A stretch of DNA of 64,000 nt from CAWIHA01 sp963835855 (GTDB lineage Bacteria; Acidobacteriota; Terriglobia; Bryobacterales; Bryobacteraceae), in contig CAWIHA010000015.1 in assembly GCA_963835855.1 (NCBI GenBank), positions 47,040-111,039 on the forward strand, written 5' to 3'. The notes under the pieces were generated by a model. The model saw only the letters and a program-made list of their open reading frames with translations. It was not told where the DNA came from and made no database searches. Below are positions 42,943 to 52,644 of the stretch, in pieces. The position numbers and the translations under genes are program-made. Within the stretch, counting starts at the first letter, position 1. Each line of letters begins with the position of its first letter.

Positions 42943-43697
42943 GTTCGGCGGCCGGCAGCGGCCTCAGCACCATCGAATCGACGAAGTTGAACATGGCCGA
43001 AGTCGAACCAATGCTAATGGCCATGGAAGAGATAGCCACCGTGGTGAAGACGGGGTCCCGGATGGCGTGGCTGCCGGATGTTCGTGGGACGCTCCCCAAG
43101 TCTCACGGAGGCATCTGAGATCAGATCGTGATCCAGGAAAGTGCCAACTGGCAATTACCCCACTTCATCCTTCGAGCCGCAGAGATCAGACCGGAATGGG
43201 GTTTGTAGACAAGCCAGCTCAGGGAAAACCGGCGGCTCACGCAATATTGGATGTTGGGATCTCCGGGATCGACAATAAGTGGCTTGAAATATTTTTGGTT
43301 GAAAATATTTGGAAATAGAGCCCGCTGAGGCCGACCGTCATAATAAAGGGCGCCCCAACTGGTACCCCCACCCCCTGTGCCTTCCCGCAAGCCCGAATCG
43401 TACACGGCGACGAGACCATTTGTAGTTCGTGGGACGCATTCTCAACTCAGGCCGATGGCTGGTCGGTTCTCAGAGCAATGCCAGCTAGCGTGATGCGGAG
43501 TTACTCCGCCGCATAAGTGGCTGCTAGATAGCGAGTAACTCACATAGATCACTCGTTCAAGTGCACACTAAGTGGGGAGTAAAAGGAATTTCTCTTGACT
43601 GCGCGGGGATTGCTGCCCTAGTATCGACTTGCAATCGGAACCGGCGAACGTTAGAGCGCTCGCCGATTCCTAAACACCGAGTTGAAAGGGCAACACG
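42943..43697. other. 755-bp region without a clear gene
   Basis: Short frames on both strands show no recognised motif. A possible promoter for the following cassette lies at 43595-43624. Confidence 0.4.
43595..43624 (+). promoter_or_regulatory. Possible promoter of the ArdC cassette
   Basis: TTGACT (43595-43600) and TAGTAT (43619-43624) are 18 bp apart, about 75 bp before the first gene of the cassette. Confidence 0.35.
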
Positions 43698-44618
43698 ATG
43701 TCTACAGCCGAGCATACCGCAACCGGTCAGCGGGACGTCTACGCGCGCGTCACGTCCCAAATCGTCAACGCAATTGAACAAGGGGTGAGCAACTGGCGCA
43801 TGCCGTGGCACACCTCGGGCAAGTTTGCATTCTCGCCCATCAACGTAACGAGCAAGAAGCCCTACAGAGGCATCAATACCGTGTGCCTGTGGGCCGCTGC
43901 GCAGGGCAAGGGTTATGAGCGGGGCGAATGGGGTACGTATCACCAATGGCAGGAACGCGGAGCACAGGTTCGCAAGGGCGAGAAGGCCACGCTAGTTGTG
44001 TTCTGGAAGTTCGCCAACAATGCCGCCGAAACTGACGGCGGCGACGATACACCTAGGTCAGGGTCACGGCTGCTCTTCACTCGCGGGTATTCCGTGTTCA
44101 ATGCCGCCCAGGTAGACGGCTACACGCCCAAGCCTGAGGCGGAAAGGCCAATTGAGCAGCGGATCGAATCCGCCGAGCAGTTCTTCTCACGGATCAACGC
44201 GCGGCTTGTGCACCAGGGGAATCGGGCATTCTACTCTCCTGATACCGACTCGATCACGCTACCGCCGTTTGGTGCGTTCTTCACGGCCATGGATTACTAC
44301 AGCACGAGGGCACATGAGACAGGGCATTGGAGTTCGAGGGCTGGCCGATGCAATCGCGAACTGGGCAAGCGCTTCGGCGATAACGCCTACAGCGTCGAAG
44401 AGCTGATAGCGGAATTGACCGCTGCATTCACGTTGGCGCATTTGGGGTTGAGCAGTCAGCCACGTCCGGACCATGCGCAATACATTGCGTCGTGGCTGCG
44501 CGTTCTGAAGGCCGACAGGCGGGCCATTTTCACGGCAGCCAGCAAGGCACAACAGGCCGCGGACTACCTGATTCAGCACTCGGAGGGATCGGAGTCCGTT
44601 GCTGAGGTGGCAGCATGA
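43698..44618 (+). CDS. ArdC-like antirestriction protein
   Basis: This 306-residue protein has an N-terminal ArdC ssDNA-binding domain (QIVNAIEQGVSNWRMPWHTS, KKPYRGINTVCLWAAAQGKG, QVRKGEKATLVVFWKF) and a C-terminal zincin-like peptidase domain with HETGH at 206-210 and a downstream Glu-rich VEELIAELTAAF helix. ArdC proteins of conjugative plasmids protect incoming DNA from restriction. Here it heads a five-gene group in which every stop overlaps the next start by ATGA. The group ends with a tyrosine recombinase, so the protein probably serves a mobile element. Confidence 0.88.
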   Translation: MSTAEHTATGQRDVYARVTSQIVNAIEQGVSNWRMPWHTSGKFAFSPINVTSKKPYRGINTVCLWAAAQGKGYERGEWGTYHQWQERGAQVRKGEKATLVVFWKFANNAAETDGGDDTPRSGSRLLFTRGYSVFNAAQVDGYTPKPEAERPIEQRIESAEQFFSRINARLVHQGNRAFYSPDTDSITLPPFGAFFTAMDYYSTRAHETGHWSSRAGRCNRELGKRFGDNAYSVEELIAELTAAFTLAHLGLSSQPRPDHAQYIASWLRVLKADRRAIFTAASKAQQAADYLIQHSEGSESVAEVAA

Positions 44619-45109
44619 CAGGCCGATACCTGATCTACACTCCGCTCGCGAGTTGGCAGGACGAAAAGCGATTCAAGACGAACTGGCACAAGTTCGTGGC
44701 CATCTGCCGTTCGCTGGACCGAGACGGGCTCAGTTACGATGTGCAGTTCAATCCGAACGGTGATGACCTGCACCTGCTGATTACGGCAAGTGGGACAGCG
44801 AGACTGCGCAGGGAGTCAGCACCGCGGCGTGTGTTTTTACCAGATCCAATTCCAGTGCAGCGCTGCCGAGATCGTGCGGTAGAGGTCGAATGGTTCCTGC
44901 CAGAGAATGCCGGCCGGCGGGATAGCGATACCTCGTACTGGCGCCGTCGACAGGACCGGTATCAGGAACTGTCCCAAATGGCCGAAGAACAAGTGCGGGC
45001 CGAACTGGAGTACTGGCGCGAACTCGAACTGCTGAGCGGACAGAGGGAGCATTTCAAACCGGGCCGGACGGATGAGACCGCGTTTGCCGATGACGAGGTC
45101 GCGGCATGA
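44615..45109 (+). CDS. Unknown protein of the ArdC cassette
   Basis: This 164-residue protein begins MTGRYLIYTPLASWQDEKRF and shows an alternating strand-helix first half (YDVQFNPNGDDLHLLITASG). A charged helical second half follows (WRRRQDRYQELSQMAEEQVR). No family is recognised. The overlap with ArdC and the next gene (ATGA on both sides) shows it is co-translated and is a conserved-looking part of the cassette. Confidence 0.7.
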   Translation: MTGRYLIYTPLASWQDEKRFKTNWHKFVAICRSLDRDGLSYDVQFNPNGDDLHLLITASGTARLRRESAPRRVFLPDPIPVQRCRDRAVEVEWFLPENAGRRDSDTSYWRRRQDRYQELSQMAEEQVRAELEYWRELELLSGQREHFKPGRTDETAFADDEVAA

Positions 45110-45468
45110 CACCCATTCCTCAAAAACTCCATGCATACGAGGCCCTATACTCGCTCAACCAGGGCTTCGAGAACGTCCTGACAGATCTGGTCCGGCTCCG
45201 GGAGTTTCCCTTCTTCCGGCGCGAGTTCCTGCGGCACTTTCAGGTCATGGTCGAAGAGACGCGGGCCTGGGCCAATTTCGAGTTGGTCGAGGCCATGCAC
45301 AGCCGGGAGCAGGAGGATTGGGCGCGGTTCGGCCGTTTGCGCCACCAGTGGGAGAAGCGGTACAGAGATCCCGACGACGTGCTCATCGAGGCCGAGCAGC
45401 GCAATCGGGAACTGCGGAAGGCTGCTGCCAGGCGTGATACCAAGGGCGGCAAGGGCGGTTCGAAATGA
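45106..45468 (+). CDS. Unknown helical protein of the ArdC cassette
   Basis: This 120-residue protein is predicted to be almost all helix (LNQGFENVLTDLVRLREF, RREFLRHFQVMVEETRAWAN, DVLIEAEQRNRELRKAAARR) with a Lys/Gly-rich tail. No family is recognised. It overlaps both neighbours by ATGA. Confidence 0.65.
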   Translation: MTPIPQKLHAYEALYSLNQGFENVLTDLVRLREFPFFRREFLRHFQVMVEETRAWANFELVEAMHSREQEDWARFGRLRHQWEKRYRDPDDVLIEAEQRNRELRKAAARRDTKGGKGGSK

Positions 45469-45899
45469 GCCTAGCCTGGATGCCAGTCGAGCGTCTTCAT
45501 GGCGCTCGTTTCGCCATGAAGGAAATCGAAACTACGAATTGTACGGCGACGAATGGCGGGCCGGAGAGTCCAGAGATTACCGGCGACTACCGGTGCTCGC
45601 ACTGTGCCAACACCGTGGAGTTCATCGGGTTTGACGATCACGGGTTTCCGGGCGATGCCTGCGAATGCGGCAAGGAAACCTGCGAGTGCCAGGTCACTCT
45701 GCGGCAGCCTTTCCGAGTGCTAGCCAGTGGCCAAGTGGTCTATGAAGCGTTCACGGGCGGTGGCCGGGGTGCAGAGATCGGCAGCTACGACCGCATCGGG
45801 TGTGGCCGCTGTGGCAGTCAAATATGGCCGGCCAGCGAGTTTCGCAGAAGGGCCAGAATGCGAAGCTTAGAGCCACAATCGGGAGGTAAAACGGCATGA
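45465..45899 (+). CDS. Cys-rich zinc-ribbon-like protein of the ArdC cassette
   Basis: This 144-residue protein has several Cys pairs: CSHCANTVEF, CECGKETCECQ and GCGRCGSQIW. The spacing suggests one or two zinc ribbons. No catalytic motif is seen. The start overlaps the previous stop by ATGA, and its stop overlaps the recombinase start. It may bind DNA or a partner protein. Confidence 0.65.
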   Translation: MSLAWMPVERLHGARFAMKEIETTNCTATNGGPESPEITGDYRCSHCANTVEFIGFDDHGFPGDACECGKETCECQVTLRQPFRVLASGQVVYEAFTGGGRGAEIGSYDRIGCGRCGSQIWPASEFRRRARMRSLEPQSGGKTA

Positions 45900-46621
45900 G
45901 CGCTATCGAAAACGGCAGGGATTTCGCAGACGCGAACGCCAGTGCGAAACTCGTTCGGGCCATTTCGAACCTGGTTCGACGCGCCCGGCTGGACTACGAA
46001 GCCTTCCGCCGGGTCTGTGCACAAGTGCGCAAGGAAGCTGGCTTGCGCAGACCGCGCCGCGCCCGCCGGCTGCCGCGAATTCTGCCCGAGGCCAGCCTGA
46101 GGCGGTTCTACCAAGAGATCGACCGGGCCGGGAACTTGCAACACCAGATCATGCTCCGGCTCTTGTTCTACACGGCGGTGCGCGTTTCGGAGCTGGTCAA
46201 CATCGCAGTGGACGATACCGACCTCGACGGGTGCAAAATCTTCATCGAGCGCGGCAAAGGGGACAAGGACCGGTACATTCTGTTTCCCGAGTCGTTCCGG
46301 CTGATCCTGAAGTCGCACCTGGCCGCCCATCCAGACAACCGCTACTTGTTCGAGTCCCGGCAGCGCACGCAATTCTCCACGCGCCGCGTACAGCAGATCG
46401 TGAGCGACTATGCACAGCGAGCGGCACTGCCGGAACGGCTTCATCCCCACCTGCTGCGACACCAGATATTGACCTGGCTAACGGCCCAGGGCTTGCCGGA
46501 TGCCCAAATTCAATTGATCAGCGGCCACGCCAGCAAGAAGAGCCTGGAAGTCTACCAGCACCTGAGCATGTCGGATGTGCAACCTGGGTATCAGAAGGCA
46601 GTGAGGCAACTGGAAATTTGA
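45896..46621 (+). CDS. Tyrosine recombinase (short)
   Basis: This 241-residue phage-integrase-type recombinase has the catalytic set R (TAVRVSELVN), K (RGKGDKDR), HxxR (HPHLLRHQ), H (ISGHAS) and Tyr (EVYQHLS). The N-terminal arm-binding domain is short. It resembles XerC/D-like or element-resolving enzymes more than long phage integrases. It closes the ArdC cassette. Confidence 0.88.
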   Translation: MSAIENGRDFADANASAKLVRAISNLVRRARLDYEAFRRVCAQVRKEAGLRRPRRARRLPRILPEASLRRFYQEIDRAGNLQHQIMLRLLFYTAVRVSELVNIAVDDTDLDGCKIFIERGKGDKDRYILFPESFRLILKSHLAAHPDNRYLFESRQRTQFSTRRVQQIVSDYAQRAALPERLHPHLLRHQILTWLTAQGLPDAQIQLISGHASKKSLEVYQHLSMSDVQPGYQKAVRQLEI

Positions 46622-46863
46622 TTCGTCGCTGGGCAACGGGTAACAGAGCGGAAGTCATGGGAGGAGTAAAGGGTGAGCCTTCTATGGACGGGGGTTGACT
46701 ACCGGCACGAGCAACGGCCTCGCGGCAGACCCAACCTGAGAAGCCGAGTCACAATCGCCAGATGGTACCTACAGACGTGGGACGGCTGTACAATTGTCCT
46801 AAACATAAGGTTTTTTATTGGTTTCCAACGAACCCCTGATCCTCGGAAACCTCCGCCCTTGCA

Positions 46864-49800
46864 ATGAGTAAACAAGTCCACCCCTGGAAACGATTTTGGG
46901 TCCCTCGGGAAGGCAGGTTCTCCCTTGCGGACGATGGGTTCCTGGTAGATCCCGATTCAGAATCGGCCGCCTTCTATGAGATGGATGTTGTTTCTTTCGA
47001 ATCCATTAGCCACTTTCCATGCCTAGTCCTGCTTGGAGAGCCAGGCAGTGGCAAGTCAACTGCTTTGGATCAAGAGCGCTCCGCCGTCGAAGCAGACCTC
47101 GCGACCACCGCGGACCGATTCATTTACGAAGACCTTCGTGCATTCCAGACCGACTATCGCCTAGCGCAGAAGGTGTTCGGACACCCTGAGCTTACCGCCT
47201 GGAAAGCCAAGGCTAGTACGTCCACACTGCACCTCTTCCTAGACAGCTTGGATGAGGGGTCGCTCCGAATCGGCAATATCGCCGAAGTCTTGAAGTCGGA
47301 GCTGCACGACCTGCCAGTGGAGCGGCTGCGGCTTCGAATCGCGTGCCGTACCGCAGATTGGCCGGTTGGCCTCGAAACAAGCCTTCGAGAAATGTGGGGC
47401 GATGAGAATGTCGGCGTTTTCGAACTCGCCCCCCTTCGAAAAGCGGATGTCATCCTGCAGGCGAACTCGGCAGGGCTCGACCCAGGCCGATTCCTTAGCA
47501 CCGTGAAGGAATTGGATGCTGCGCCGCTAGCGAACCGTCCGATTACGCTACAGTTCCTGACCAATGTGTTTAAGCCAGACAAACCGCTGCCTCGTACCAG
47601 AGTAGATCTCTACCTCCAAGGTTGTTTGCACCTCTGTGCGGAGCACAGTCAGACCCGCCGTGATTCGAATGTCACACGGAAATTCACGGCGGCTCAGCGT
47701 CTTGAAGTGGCCAGTCGGCTTGCCGCTGTCACCATCTTTTCCAAGTGTTCTGCCATCAAAATTGGGGAGACTGATGGCGATGTGCTCGATGAAGATCTTC
47801 GATTAGATTCCTTGATTGGGGGGACGGAGGGGTCAGATTCAACACTGACGGAGATCACCCTGGAGGCTGTTCACGAGACCGTAAAGATCACCGGGCTGTT
47901 TACCTCCCGAGGACCGCAACGTTTGGGTTGGGCTCATCAAACCTACGCAGAGTTCTTGGCGGCCCGATACCTCCACACGCACCCCGCTGTTCGAGGTCAC
48001 CAGCTTCTGCTGCACCCGGACGGCTCTGGAAAGGTCATACCCCAGCTTCGAGAGGCGGCCGCCTGGCTGGCCGGAATGGATGTCGAAGTATTTCGAAAAC
48101 TCACACAGACTGATCCGGAAACGCTGCTGCGCAGCGACGTCCTATCCGCGACGGAACAAGATCGGGCACAACTGGTCAGCGCTCTACTCCGAGGGTTCGA
48201 GACCAAGCAGATCCTCTATGACTTTGATCTGTGGCAGTTCCTTCCGCGGTTAGCCAATACTAGACTCCACTCCATTCTTCAGCCATATCTTCAGGAGACG
48301 TCCCGGACCGCAGGCGCGCGGATTGCAGCCATCGACATCGCACGCCGTTGCGGGCTAACTACGCTCCAGCCGGAGCTCATTACGATCGCGCTGAATCGCA
48401 AAGAAGCAGAGCAGGTTCGAATTCACGCTGCTGACGCCATCGCCCAGTTGGGAGATTCCGTCGCCCGAGCCGCACTTAAACCCCTCGCCCTCGATGAGGG
48501 AGGAAATGATCCTGATGATGAACTAAAAGGTTACGCTCTGACCGCCATGTGGCCGCACACACTTACAGCCACAGAGCTCTTCGCGTCACTGACGCCGCAG
48601 AAGAGAACGAACTTTTCTGGCGCATACCAGAGTTTCCTCAAGTCGGACATTGTAGGGTCCCTGAAAGCTGACGACCTGGTAGTAGCCCTTAAGTGGGCGA
48701 AAGGTCATTTGGGAGGGCACCCTGAACTTGATCCTCTCACGAAGCTAGCGATCAACGTTATTGTCCGTTCAATCGATTCATTCGGCAGTCCCGAAGTAGC
48801 CGGGTTGGCGGCGCAAGCTCTGGTCACTGGCGCGGAGTCCTTTATGCCGCCAAAGAAGGTGATGGTCGAGATTCGTCGGTCGGCCGAAGCTCCTCGACTT
48901 TTAGCGCACGCGCTTTTGCCACTGTTGGTCGGGCATCGCCATGGATCTCTCATTCTAATGGACCTTTGTGCCATTAACTCCCACGACAGCCCGTGGCTGC
49001 TCGACGAACTTGGGCAAACGGACTCAAGCGGCCAGCGTCTCCTGTCGTGGGTCATTGTTCGACGAAGCGACCCTGAGGATGTTGATTCCTTTGATGCCAT
49101 TCTGCAAGCAGCGCGAAGCAACCCTGTGTTAAACGAGGAACTACGTCCCCTGATTGCGCCCATCCCGCTGGGGACAACGCTTGCTGCTGACCTGAAAGCC
49201 GAGTACGAGCAACTCCAACGCTATCGACGCGACGTCACCGACACAGTGCCTCGCGCACCCGATTCGGTCGCTATCGGAAAGGTTCTGGACAATCCGAGAT
49301 CGGATGCGTTCTATTCCGTTTGGGCCCTTGCTGAGCAGAGTCGCGGAACTCCAAACGTCGTTGTAGAGCCGGTAGGCGGCTGGAATAACCTGAATCGTGA
49401 GCTACAAGCGCGCATATTGGAATCGGCCCAGCGGTACCTCATAACCTACTCGCCACTGCCAGACACAGGCGAATGGTGGAAGAAAGGGCTAATGCCAAAT
49501 TACGCGCTCGCCGGTCACGCAGCTATGCACCTGCTGTACCAGAAGGCCCGCTCGCTCTTGGACGCCCTGGATGAGAGGGCCTGGACAGTATGGGCTCCGA
49601 TCATCTTGCTGGAGCCGAGCACAAGCGAAGACGGCAAGGCCGAACAGGAGCTTATCCAAGCTACATATGACGGTGCTGCTAGCGCGTTCCTGCGTGTACT
49701 CGGGGAAATTATTGACAGTGACAACGAACGCTTCGGCACAATTATCGTCCTACAGCGCATTCGGCAACTTTGGACGGAACAAATTGCTGAGCTTCTCAGG

Positions 49801-51018
49801 CGCAAGTTGACGGGCGGTACCCTGAAGCCTGCCGCGTTCCGGATTGTGTTATCCAACCTTTTGGAAAACCATGATTCCAACGCGCGAAGATTCGCGGAAG
49901 AGCTCGTTACTGGAAGCATTCCGCCCAAGGGAGAGAAAAGACTCCAGATCGTCTACGCTGCAAACGTGCTCATCGCTGAAACCTCCGACGCAGCGTGGGG
50001 AATAGTCTGGCCGGTAGTTCAGGCTAATGAAGCCTTTGGCCTGGAGGTTTTTCAACAGTCGAGCGACGTCTTTGGGGGGCTCGCAGTGGCCAGCAAGCTT
50101 GATGAGGACCGCGCGGCCGACTTGTTCTTGTGGCTCCACCGAAAAAGAGTGCCGTCCGCAGCTTCCGATGACGGCTCCATCGCACCCGCCGAAGCTTTCA
50201 GTCGCTGGCACAGCTTAATGTTAAATGGCTTGGCTAACCGAGGCACAACAAAGGCCTGCACAGCGATTCGCCGGATCAGCAATGCTCTTCCCCACCTCGA
50301 TGGTGTTCGCTGGTTCCTCAGATCGGCGGAAGAACTGGCTCGACGGAACACCTGGGTACCGATTTCTCCGGAAGAATTACTACGGCTGGGTGCTAATCCC
50401 TCGGCGCGGCTTATCCGGAACGGAACCGACTTGCTCGACACCGTGCGGGAGTCCCTAGACCGGCTTCAGACAAGGCTTCAGGGAGAGACACCGGCAGCTA
50501 CCGATCTTTGGAACGGTCCCATCGAAAAACATGGGCGGAGCGTGTACTGGCCCAAAGACGAACAAGCGTTGTCCGACTACATCAAGCGCCATCTCGAGCA
50601 AGACCTTAAGAAAAGCGGTGTGATTGTAAACCGTGAGGTGGAAATCCGTCACACGCACGGCGGAGCTCCCGGAGAACGGACCGACATCTACGTTGGCGTG
50701 GCAGTGCCAGGAGAAGAGCCCGGAGTTTTGGATCGTGTCGCTCTGATCATAGAGGTGAAGGGGATGTGGCACGCGGACGTCGGCCACGCAATGCAGACTC
50801 AGCTAGTTGAGCGTTATATGAATGAGACGGTCATCCTCCACGGTCTCTACGTTGTGGGCTGGTTTCAATGTGCGCAGTGGGATCCAGAGGACAAACGTCG
50901 TACCGAGGATGGCATCGCTCTCTCTGCAACCCGTCAGAGGTTTGATCAGCAGGCCGCCGAATTGTCGAATCACGACCTCCACATACGGGCGATGGTCCTG
51001 AATGCTGCACTTCGGTGA
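46864..51018 (+). CDS. STAND-type NTPase with C-terminal PD-(D/E)XK-like nuclease (candidate defence protein)
   Basis: This single protein has 1384 residues. An N-terminal segment (VHPWKRFWVPREG) leads to a NACHT-like NTPase with P-loop LLGEPGSGKST near 57-66 and Walker B LHLFLDSLDEG near 122-132. An RIACRTADW sensor-like strand and a YAEFLAARYLH helix follow. The middle 800 residues are helical and repeat-like. The C-terminus (about 1230-1384) has the layout of a PD-(D/E)XK nuclease: a Glu strand (NREVEIRH), Asp in RTDIYVGV, and EVK in ALIIEVKGMWH, with Gln on the next helix (AMQTQLVERY). Sensor, repeats and nuclease in one chain resemble Avs/bNACHT defence proteins, but with the effector at the end. 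It lies alone in accessory DNA. Confidence 0.8.
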   Translation: MSKQVHPWKRFWVPREGRFSLADDGFLVDPDSESAAFYEMDVVSFESISHFPCLVLLGEPGSGKSTALDQERSAVEADLATTADRFIYEDLRAFQTDYRLAQKVFGHPELTAWKAKASTSTLHLFLDSLDEGSLRIGNIAEVLKSELHDLPVERLRLRIACRTADWPVGLETSLREMWGDENVGVFELAPLRKADVILQANSAGLDPGRFLSTVKELDAAPLANRPITLQFLTNVFKPDKPLPRTRVDLYLQGCLHLCAEHSQTRRDSNVTRKFTAAQRLEVASRLAAVTIFSKCSAIKIGETDGDVLDEDLRLDSLIGGTEGSDSTLTEITLEAVHETVKITGLFTSRGPQRLGWAHQTYAEFLAARYLHTHPAVRGHQLLLHPDGSGKVIPQLREAAAWLAGMDVEVFRKLTQTDPETLLRSDVLSATEQDRAQLVSALLRGFETKQILYDFDLWQFLPRLANTRLHSILQPYLQETSRTAGARIAAIDIARRCGLTTLQPELITIALNRKEAEQVRIHAADAIAQLGDSVARAALKPLALDEGGNDPDDELKGYALTAMWPHTLTATELFASLTPQKRTNFSGAYQSFLKSDIVGSLKADDLVVALKWAKGHLGGHPELDPLTKLAINVIVRSIDSFGSPEVAGLAAQALVTGAESFMPPKKVMVEIRRSAEAPRLLAHALLPLLVGHRHGSLILMDLCAINSHDSPWLLDELGQTDSSGQRLLSWVIVRRSDPEDVDSFDAILQAARSNPVLNEELRPLIAPIPLGTTLAADLKAEYEQLQRYRRDVTDTVPRAPDSVAIGKVLDNPRSDAFYSVWALAEQSRGTPNVVVEPVGGWNNLNRELQARILESAQRYLITYSPLPDTGEWWKKGLMPNYALAGHAAMHLLYQKARSLLDALDERAWTVWAPIILLEPSTSEDGKAEQELIQATYDGAASAFLRVLGEIIDSDNERFGTIIVLQRIRQLWTEQIAELLRRKLTGGTLKPAAFRIVLSNLLENHDSNARRFAEELVTGSIPPKGEKRLQIVYAANVLIAETSDAAWGIVWPVVQANEAFGLEVFQQSSDVFGGLAVASKLDEDRAADLFLWLHRKRVPSAASDDGSIAPAEAFSRWHSLMLNGLANRGTTKACTAIRRISNALPHLDGVRWFLRSAEELARRNTWVPISPEELLRLGANPSARLIRNGTDLLDTVRESLDRLQTRLQGETPAATDLWNGPIEKHGRSVYWPKDEQALSDYIKRHLEQDLKKSGVIVNREVEIRHTHGGAPGERTDIYVGVAVPGEEPGVLDRVALIIEVKGMWHADVGHAMQTQLVERYMNETVILHGLYVVGWFQCAQWDPEDKRRTEDGIALSATRQRFDQQAAELSNHDLHIRAMVLNAALR

Positions 51019-51355
51019 CCCTCTTCGGTGCGGGCCGAAGCAAACCTGAAATCCGGACGCGGACAAGTTTGCAGATTACTCTTGCTGCACGCGGTCAATA
51101 GAAATAGGTCCTCGTAAGGTACTCCGGCGATTTCGATCGTTGGCGCGGCAAGCGCTTCACCGACTCCAGAGAATCGGCCACCGAGTTCACACGCGCTTGC
51201 TGGGCGGACGCTTGCCCAACGCGTCAGCGCGATTATCCACCCCCTTGAACAGTCGAGGTAATGCGATGCCGAGGGCTTTGGAGGTGCTCCGCTTTACGTC
51301 TTGACTTTGGGAGCCACGTTCCCTATACTTCCCAGGATTCTCCTAGGGGGCGCTT
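51019..51355. other. 337-bp intergenic region
   Basis: No gene seen. It contains the PEP-CTERM promoter (51301-51329). Confidence 0.5.
51301..51329 (+). promoter_or_regulatory. Sigma-70 promoter of the PEP-CTERM gene
   Basis: TTGACT and TATACT are separated by exactly 17 bp, 27 bp before the start codon. An AGGGGG ribosome site (51345-51350) follows. Confidence 0.65.
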
Positions 51356-52231
51356 ATGACGAGAAAGTTGACGATCTCGCTTTTGTTCTGCTGCTCGCCC
51401 ATTCTTGCTGACCTTCTGCCAGTCGGGACAGGCATCACTGTATCCGACGGGATATTGCCTCAAAGTGCCTCGCTAGATTCAATCAGTTTCGGTTCATTGA
51501 ACCCCGCGTTTCCTCCCAGTGGTTCCATACAGCTCACGACACAGCATTCCGTAGGTGGTGGCACTTTGGACGCCAGCATGTTTGCACAGGCGGCCTTCGG
51601 CGAAATGAGGGCATCTTCAGTCACTTCACTCACGTCGACAGCCTCTGGCGTTGTAGCTACGGCAAACGGAGGTGCACAGGTCACAGACATCATGACGGTC
51701 AATTTTGCTCCATTTACCGGATCGATGGGGCTACTTGAAGTCGATTACACCCTTGACGGGACCGTCGCACTAGGGGGGACGCTCAGCTCAAGCTCTGCAG
51801 TACTGGGGGTCAGTGCGTTCGTGTGCTCCAACTATAGCTTTGTCATTGGCAACTGTGTAGATCCTGGTTTCACTTCGCAGGCTAATACCTTTACTTCATC
51901 AGTTTCAGGTACGTTCGCCTTTCCTCAGTTTTTCAGGTTCACTTACGGTACGCCGTTCGATTTCCACTTTGGCTTGTTTGCCACTACCGATGTTGGACCC
52001 GGGGCCTCGGCAATCGCGGATGCCAGCGACACACTTATTCTCTCCGGCTTGAAGGTCTTTGACGCGCAGGGAGATCCGGTCCCAGAGGCAACATTCACTT
52101 CAGGTTCCGGTACTCAGTACACTCAGTCCGGGGTTGTGCCCGAACCTGCGACGTTCCTCTTACTACTGCCAGGGCTAGCACTGATCGCCGTCCTGGCCCG
52201 CAAAGCAGCTCCGTACCCAACGAGGAACTAA
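51356..52231 (+). CDS. PEP-CTERM anchored surface protein
   Basis: This 291-residue exported protein has a signal peptide (KLTISLLFCCSPILADL) and a beta-rich, Ser/Thr/Gly-rich body. The C-terminal sorting signal is VPEPAT at 261-266, a hydrophobic helix (FLLLLPGLALIAVLARK) and a short basic tail. PEP-CTERM proteins are processed by exosortase and linked to exopolysaccharide. The exosortase is not in this window. The function of the body is unknown. Confidence 0.85.
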   Translation: MTRKLTISLLFCCSPILADLLPVGTGITVSDGILPQSASLDSISFGSLNPAFPPSGSIQLTTQHSVGGGTLDASMFAQAAFGEMRASSVTSLTSTASGVVATANGGAQVTDIMTVNFAPFTGSMGLLEVDYTLDGTVALGGTLSSSSAVLGVSAFVCSNYSFVIGNCVDPGFTSQANTFTSSVSGTFAFPQFFRFTYGTPFDFHFGLFATTDVGPGASAIADASDTLILSGLKVFDAQGDPVPEATFTSGSGTQYTQSGVVPEPATFLLLLPGLALIAVLARKAAPYPTRN

Positions 52232-52644
52232 ATCTATGGCTGCCGGAAACGGAAATCGAGGCTGAGTCTATCAAGGACCGGCCCGCGCTCGTTGACGCCA
52301 AGTTGCCGAAGCACGCGAGTGCGGCGAGTTATCGGATCCAATTTATGATGACGAGGGGGAGGACCTCTCGAGTCTAGTGTGGCTGAGATCCTTGCCTGTG
52401 GGAGCGCGAGAGTAGCGAGAACCAAAGCTCAAAAAATAGGCAGCGGACAGCGCGTCCGGATTGGTGATTCTCGACGATGGTTTCAGGGAGTCCGAGGAAG
52501 CTGGCAGACCATAACGACGAAGAAGACTACGCGATCCGTTGGCCCTCGTGGTACGGCCACCACGACCGTGACCAGGGCCGGACCGGCAACAGCAAGAATT
52601 ATCTCGCGTGATGCGTGGGCGGTTTAGGGGGGAATAGGACTTAC
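52232..52644. other. 413-bp intergenic region
   Basis: No supported gene; only overlapping short frames. Confidence 0.4.

Noticed and set aside
43121..43405. 94-codon minus-strand frame (VYDSGLREGTGG)
   Set aside because: Some stretches look protein-like, but no start context, no family and no neighbours support it; possibly another relic.
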